From: Rufibacter hautae
GTDB taxonomy: Bacteria; Bacteroidota; Bacteroidia; Cytophagales; Hymenobacteraceae
Length of the DNA: 64,000 bases
Assembly: GCF_008271695.1 (NCBI RefSeq)
Contig: NZ_VKKY01000002.1
Location: forward strand, 558,001-622,000
Direction of reading: 5' to 3'
Position numbers and translations under genes: made by a program
Part shown: one piece after another, positions 61,020-64,000 of the stretch
Numbering within the stretch: position 1 is the first letter of the stretch
How the letters are laid out: every line of letters starts with the position of its first letter
The notes under the pieces: model-generated
The model's database searches: none
What the model was told of the DNA's origin: nothing
The model's input: only the letters and a program-made list of their open reading frames with translations

Positions 61020-61062
61020 AAAAAGAGAGCGTCTTAGGTTTTACCTAAGACGCTCTCTTTTT
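61020..61062. terminator. terminator of the etf operon
   Basis: Perfect 20-bp stem AAAAAGAGAGCGTCTTAGGT and its complement (61043-61062) with loop TTT, ending in T-run. Fourteen bases after the stop. Confidence 0.95.
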
Positions 61063-61133
61063 ATAAATATATTATCCGGTTTATCGGCCTAAAAATTAAC
61101 TCAGTAGTATCCAGGTGGGCTTCTATTCTATCT

Positions 61134-61205
61134 CTGGTTCAAGTTTTCAACTTGGACCTAATAATGACCTGAAGTTTGCAACTTCAGTGAAGCGCTAGCC
61201 TCAAA
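61134..61205. repeat. three-hairpin repeat element, copy 2 (inverted)
   Basis: CAAGTT/AACTTG, CTGAAG/CTTCAG and a GC-rich GAAGCGCTAGCCTC. The reverse complement aligns over its length with 49822-49892. The middle stem reads CTGAAG/CTTCAG here and CGGAAG/CTTCCG there, a compensatory change. Confidence 0.75.
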
Positions 61206-61335
61206 AAAGGCCTTGAAGTTTTTTTAAATGGGCCTAATGATTTTATCATGATTTTCTAAAATCAGACAAGAATCGAACTTGTCTGATTCAACTGTTTTTC
61301 TGGTAAAACATAGGAATTTCCAGATAGAGGAAAGC

Positions 61336-61391
61336 TAATCTGAATTTTCGTTTTAGGCCCGATTTGTTGTAAACAAGCCTGAAACAGATTA
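61336..61391 (-). repeat. degenerate conserved-apex hairpin after mlaF-like gene
   Basis: TAATCTG (61336-61342) pairs with CAGATTA (61385-61391), and GTTTTAGGC with GCCTGAAAC. It lies 18 bases beyond the stop of the minus-strand ABC gene and could be its terminator. Confidence 0.55.
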
Positions 61392-61409
61392 CACTTGAAT
61401 AGGAAAATT

Positions 61410-62216
61410 CTAGCGTTTCTCCTCGCGGCTTTGCTCGTCTTCCAGGCGTTCTTCGGCCTCAATTTGGTCCACTTTCTTGGCATCGCGCATCAGGCGGTTA
61501 GAGAAGATGAAGTCATTGAGCTCCTTCACGTTGGTGTCCATGATGGTGCTGCTGTGGCCTTCCCACAGTTTATGGCCTTTGTACAGGAACATTACATTGT
61601 CGCCGTATTCCAGAACGGAGTTCATGTCATGGGTTACCACAATGGTGGTGATGTTGTACTCCTGGGTGATCTCCTTGATCAACTCATCAATGGTGATGGC
61701 GGTGAGGGGGTCCAAGCCTGAGTTAGGTTCATCACAGAAAAGGTAGGTGCAGTTAGGCGCAATGGCCCGGGCAATGCCCACGCGTTTCTTCATCCCACCG
61801 CTCAACTCAGAGGGCATCTTGTTGCCGGCCTTTTCCAGACCCACCCGCTTCAGGCAGAACTGCACCCGGTCCAGACGGTCGCTTTTGCTCATGTCTGAGA
61901 GCATCCGCAGCGGGAACTCCACGTTCTCATTCACGGTCATGGAGTCAAACAAGGCGCTGCCTTGAAAAAGCATCCCAATCTTGCGCCTAATCTCCTGTTT
62001 TATATCCAGTTTGTTGTTCGCGAAGATGCGTCCGTCATAGGTGATGCTGCCCAGGTCTGGTTTCACCAGTCCAACAATGCATTTCAGGAGCACACTTTTC
62101 CCGGTACCGCTGGCGCCCAGCAGCATGTTCATTTTGCCAGACTCAAAGTTTCCGCTGATGCCGTTGAGCACCTTAACGCCGTTGAAGGTTTTATGGATGT
62201 TGTGGATTTCTATCAT
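61410..62216 (-). CDS. ABC transporter ATP-binding protein, MlaF-like
   Basis: 268-residue ATPase of the Mla/Mce-type lipid transporter, which moves phospholipids between the membranes. Walker A GASGTGKS, Q-loop MLFQGSALFDSMTVNENVEF, signature ELSGGMKKRVGIARAI, Walker B TYLFCDEPNSGLDP and H-loop VVTHDMNSV. The pattern GSALFDSMTV.ENV is specific for MlaF relatives. A charged tail of about 25 residues follows. Co-transcribed with the permease upstream. Confidence 0.93.
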   Translation of the reverse strand: MIEIHNIHKTFNGVKVLNGISGNFESGKMNMLLGASGTGKSVLLKCIVGLVKPDLGSITYDGRIFANNKLDIKQEIRRKIGMLFQGSALFDSMTVNENVEFPLRMLSDMSKSDRLDRVQFCLKRVGLEKAGNKMPSELSGGMKKRVGIARAIAPNCTYLFCDEPNSGLDPLTAITIDELIKEITQEYNITTIVVTHDMNSVLEYGDNVMFLYKGHKLWEGHSSTIMDTNVKELNDFIFSNRLMRDAKKVDQIEAEERLEDEQSREEKR

Positions 62217-62257
62217 GTTGGTTCAACCTGAGGGGGTTGCCTTAAGTCAAAGTGTGC

Positions 62258-62986
62258 TTAGAGTAATAACTGCGCACAAACAAAATCGGCGATCAGAATG
62301 GCAATGACACTGTTGGTCACGGCTTTGGTACTGGCTCTTCCTACCTCCAAGGCGCCGCCTTCAGTAAAATATCCTTGGTAAGACGAGATGGCCGCCACCA
62401 GAAAGGCAAACACCACTGATTTGATCAACGCGAAGGTGATGTTGTACGCAATGAAATCTGACCGTAAACCAGTGATGTACTCCTGCCCAGACAAAGCGCC
62501 TGATAAACTTCCGGCCAGATACCCACCGAAAATGGAAAGGAACATGGCCGTGATCACCAACATAGGAAACACCAAAAACGCAGCCATAATCTTGGGCAAC
62601 ACCAGGTAAGAGGCGGAGTTGATGCCCATAACCTCCAAAGCGTCTACCTGTTCGGTGATGCGCATGGTGCCTAGACCGCCGGCAATACTGGAGCCTACTT
62701 TCCCGGCTAACACAATGGAGGTGATGGTAGGCGCCAGCTCCAGGATGGTCATCTCCCGTACCATGAACCCAATGGTGGACCTAGGGATCAAGGCATTGGT
62801 CAGGTTGTAGGAAATCTGCACGCAGGTCACCGCCCCAATAAAGGTAGAAACCACCGCCACAATGAAAACGGAGTCAATGCCAATCAAGATGGCTTCATCT
62901 ATGGTTCTGTTGAACAGAATCCGGGGAGACTCACCTCTTTTGACAAGGCTGGATAAGAAGAGTAAAAATGCACCAAACGTTTTCAT
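62258..62986 (-). CDS. MlaE-like ABC transporter permease
   Basis: 242-residue MlaE/DUF140 permease with five to six hydrophobic helices. Seen: ILIGIDSVFIVAVVSTFIGA, GFMVREMTILELAPTITSIV, LAGKVGSSIAGGLGTMRITE, QVDALEVMGINSASYLVLPK and a last helix (VTNSVIAILIADFVCAQLLL). First gene of the pair with the MlaF-like ATPase, 41 bases apart. The MlaD-type substrate protein is not in the pair and may be elsewhere. Confidence 0.94.
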   Translation of the reverse strand: MKTFGAFLLFLSSLVKRGESPRILFNRTIDEAILIGIDSVFIVAVVSTFIGAVTCVQISYNLTNALIPRSTIGFMVREMTILELAPTITSIVLAGKVGSSIAGGLGTMRITEQVDALEVMGINSASYLVLPKIMAAFLVFPMLVITAMFLSIFGGYLAGSLSGALSGQEYITGLRSDFIAYNITFALIKSVVFAFLVAAISSYQGYFTEGGALEVGRASTKAVTNSVIAILIADFVCAQLLL

Positions 62987-63095
62987 GCAGTTAGTTCAAA
63001 GAGGTCCATGCGGCACAACCGCATTAGGTGGTGTTTAGGCCAATCTTGGTTTCAAATGCCTATATTACGTTGAAAAAAGAAAAAACATCGTTCCC

Positions 63096-63803
63096 ATGAA
63101 AAAATATATAGTGGTTACGGGCGGTACCAAGGGCATTGGGCGAGCCATTGTAGACCGTTTCGCGGCCGAAGGCTTCCATATCATCACCTGCTCGCGGCAC
63201 CAGAGTGACTTGGAAAAACTCAAGTTGGAGATGGAGGAAAAGTACACCTTCTCCAAGGTATTCTTTGTGGCCGCCGATGTAAGCCAGCCAGGGGAGGTGC
63301 AGCGTTTCCTGGATTACATTCAGTCGCTGAAGGTGAAGGTAGATGTGCTGGTGAACAACGCCGGCTTCTTCATCCCGGGCAAGATCCATGAGGAGAGCGA
63401 TACCGTGCTGCGTGAGATGATCAACACCAACCTGTACAGCGCTTATGACCTTACCAAAGGCTTGGTGACAGACATGATCCGGCGCCGCGATGGCCATATT
63501 TTCACCCTTTGCTCCACGGCCAGCATCATGGCTTACCCTAACGGCGGATCTTACTGCATCGCCAAACACGCCTTATATGGCATGACCAGGGTTTTGCGCG
63601 AAGAACTGAAGGAGCACAACATCAGGGTGACGGCGGTACTGCCGGGTGCCACCTACACCGCCAGTTGGGAAGGCGTGGATTTGCCAAAAGACCGGTTCAT
63701 GAAACCAGAAGATGTGGCCAATGCCATCTGGAACGCCCACTATATCTCCAAACAGACCGTTATAGAGGAACTGCTGCTGCGGCCTCAGTTAGGCGATATC
63801 TAA
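63096..63803 (+). CDS. short-chain dehydrogenase/reductase (SDR)
   Basis: 235-residue classical SDR. Cofactor loop TGGTKGIGRAIVD; the residues SRHQSD after strand 2 favour NADP(H). VDVLVNNAGFF contains the NNAG motif. Catalytic Ser lies in LCSTASIMAYPNGG, Tyr153 and Lys157 in SYCIAKHALYG. PGATYTASWEG near the substrate loop. Substrate cannot be predicted. Divergent from the Mla genes. Confidence 0.92.
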   Translation: MKKYIVVTGGTKGIGRAIVDRFAAEGFHIITCSRHQSDLEKLKLEMEEKYTFSKVFFVAADVSQPGEVQRFLDYIQSLKVKVDVLVNNAGFFIPGKIHEESDTVLREMINTNLYSAYDLTKGLVTDMIRRRDGHIFTLCSTASIMAYPNGGSYCIAKHALYGMTRVLREELKEHNIRVTAVLPGATYTASWEGVDLPKDRFMKPEDVANAIWNAHYISKQTVIEELLLRPQLGDI

Positions 63804-63824
63804 GCCGTTACCTAAAAGAACATC

Positions 63825-64000
63825 ATGGAAGAAAATGAATATCAGCCGGATTGGGAGGTCTATTTATGTCAGATTGAATCCAGGCCCGCCTTCATCGGGC
63901 TGGACCTGAACCTGAGCTCGGTGGCACCATTAGAAGAGCAGGATAAAGTCGTTGAAGTCACGGTGCCATTGCTTTCTGTGCGGGAAGATGGTTTTCCGGA
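63825..64000 (+). CDS. DUF695-like protein, N-terminal part
   Basis: Partial gene starting at ATG 63825, 21 bases after the SDR stop; it runs off the window. The first residues, DWEVYLCQIESRPAFIGLDL, then PLEEQDKVVEVTVPLLSVRE and DGFP, resemble the start of DUF695 proteins (W.vYlc.i...pa.i.lDl, then P...DG.P). Small cytoplasmic family with unknown function. Confidence 0.6.
   Translation, partial: MEENEYQPDWEVYLCQIESRPAFIGLDLNLSSVAPLEEQDKVVEVTVPLLSVREDGFP

Larger units (their letters stand above)
61007..61409. other. convergent intergenic region with repeats
   Basis: It contains a strong terminator (61020-61062), the second three-hairpin element (61134-61205) and a degenerate conserved-apex hairpin (61336-61391). 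No gene seen. Confidence 0.6.

Overview
The window comes from a member of the Bacteroidota, most likely order Cytophagales, family Hymenobacteraceae (Rufibacter/Hymenobacter/Pontibacter-like). The evidence is a SusC/SusD pair, a hybrid two-component system, a Por-type (T9SS) C-terminal sorting domain, Bat proteins, promoters of the TTG-N19-TAnnTTTG type and few Shine-Dalgarno sequences. The genus is an inference.

Layout. 1-3119 (minus): the N-terminal part of a thiolase and a BatB/BatC pair. 3401-3814: three tRNAs (Ser-GCT, Pro-TGG, Arg-TCT) with recognisable promoters and a terminator. 4050-6801: a visibly AT-richer patch with a GlcG/HbpS-like protein, a DUF4269 protein, an orphan secreted protein, a long hairpin and a 33-codon membrane ORF behind a consensus promoter. 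6802-10433: a GH92 lipoprotein, a RhaM-like mutarotase and a conserved hypothetical. 11043-29552: a complete fructan utilisation locus made of a hybrid sensor/AraC regulator with a LacI-type periplasmic domain, an MFS sugar porter, a fructokinase, SusC, SusD, three very different GH32 enzymes and a GH172 (DUF2961) enzyme that carries a fructanase-type accessory module. 29852-37632: a clan-A glycosidase-like protein, an M1 peptidase, an alpha/beta hydrolase, an M28 peptidase and a thioesterase. 38184-49601: an alpha-glucan cluster with eukaryotic-type GT3 glycogen synthase, GH31, a GT4 glycosyltransferase, GH13_8 branching enzyme and a T9SS-secreted GH13 amylase. 49942-58607: ThuA-like lipoprotein, arylamine N-acetyltransferase, a beta-barrel protein, a block of SRPBCC/VOC proteins divergent from a GlxA-type regulator, a decayed sialate O-acetylesterase tail, an outer-membrane MetA-like protein and a TPR protein. 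58670-64000: EtfBA, a BFN/UVR protein, MlaFE-type ABC transporter, an SDR and the start of a DUF695-like protein.

How the genes work together. In the fructan locus the sensor probably detects free fructose or a short fructoside in the periplasm and activates the genes that bind and import (SusCD), cleave (GH32 x3, GH172), transport (MFS) and phosphorylate (fructokinase) fructose. The alpha-glucan cluster makes and remodels glycogen inside the cell, while its GH13 amylase is sent outside.

Most noteworthy. (1) GH172 interrupted by a levanase-type beta-sandwich inside a fructan locus, beside GH32 proteins whose nucleophile motifs read WIGDPCG, WMNEPHA and WMNDPNG. (2) About fifteen intergenic hairpins that share a conserved 32-34 nt apex but have unrelated basal stems. 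(3) A second repeat family, a three-hairpin element of about 72 nt present twice with compensatory base changes. (4) An undetected small membrane ORF with a textbook promoter. All homology calls come from reading motifs by eye; no search was run.
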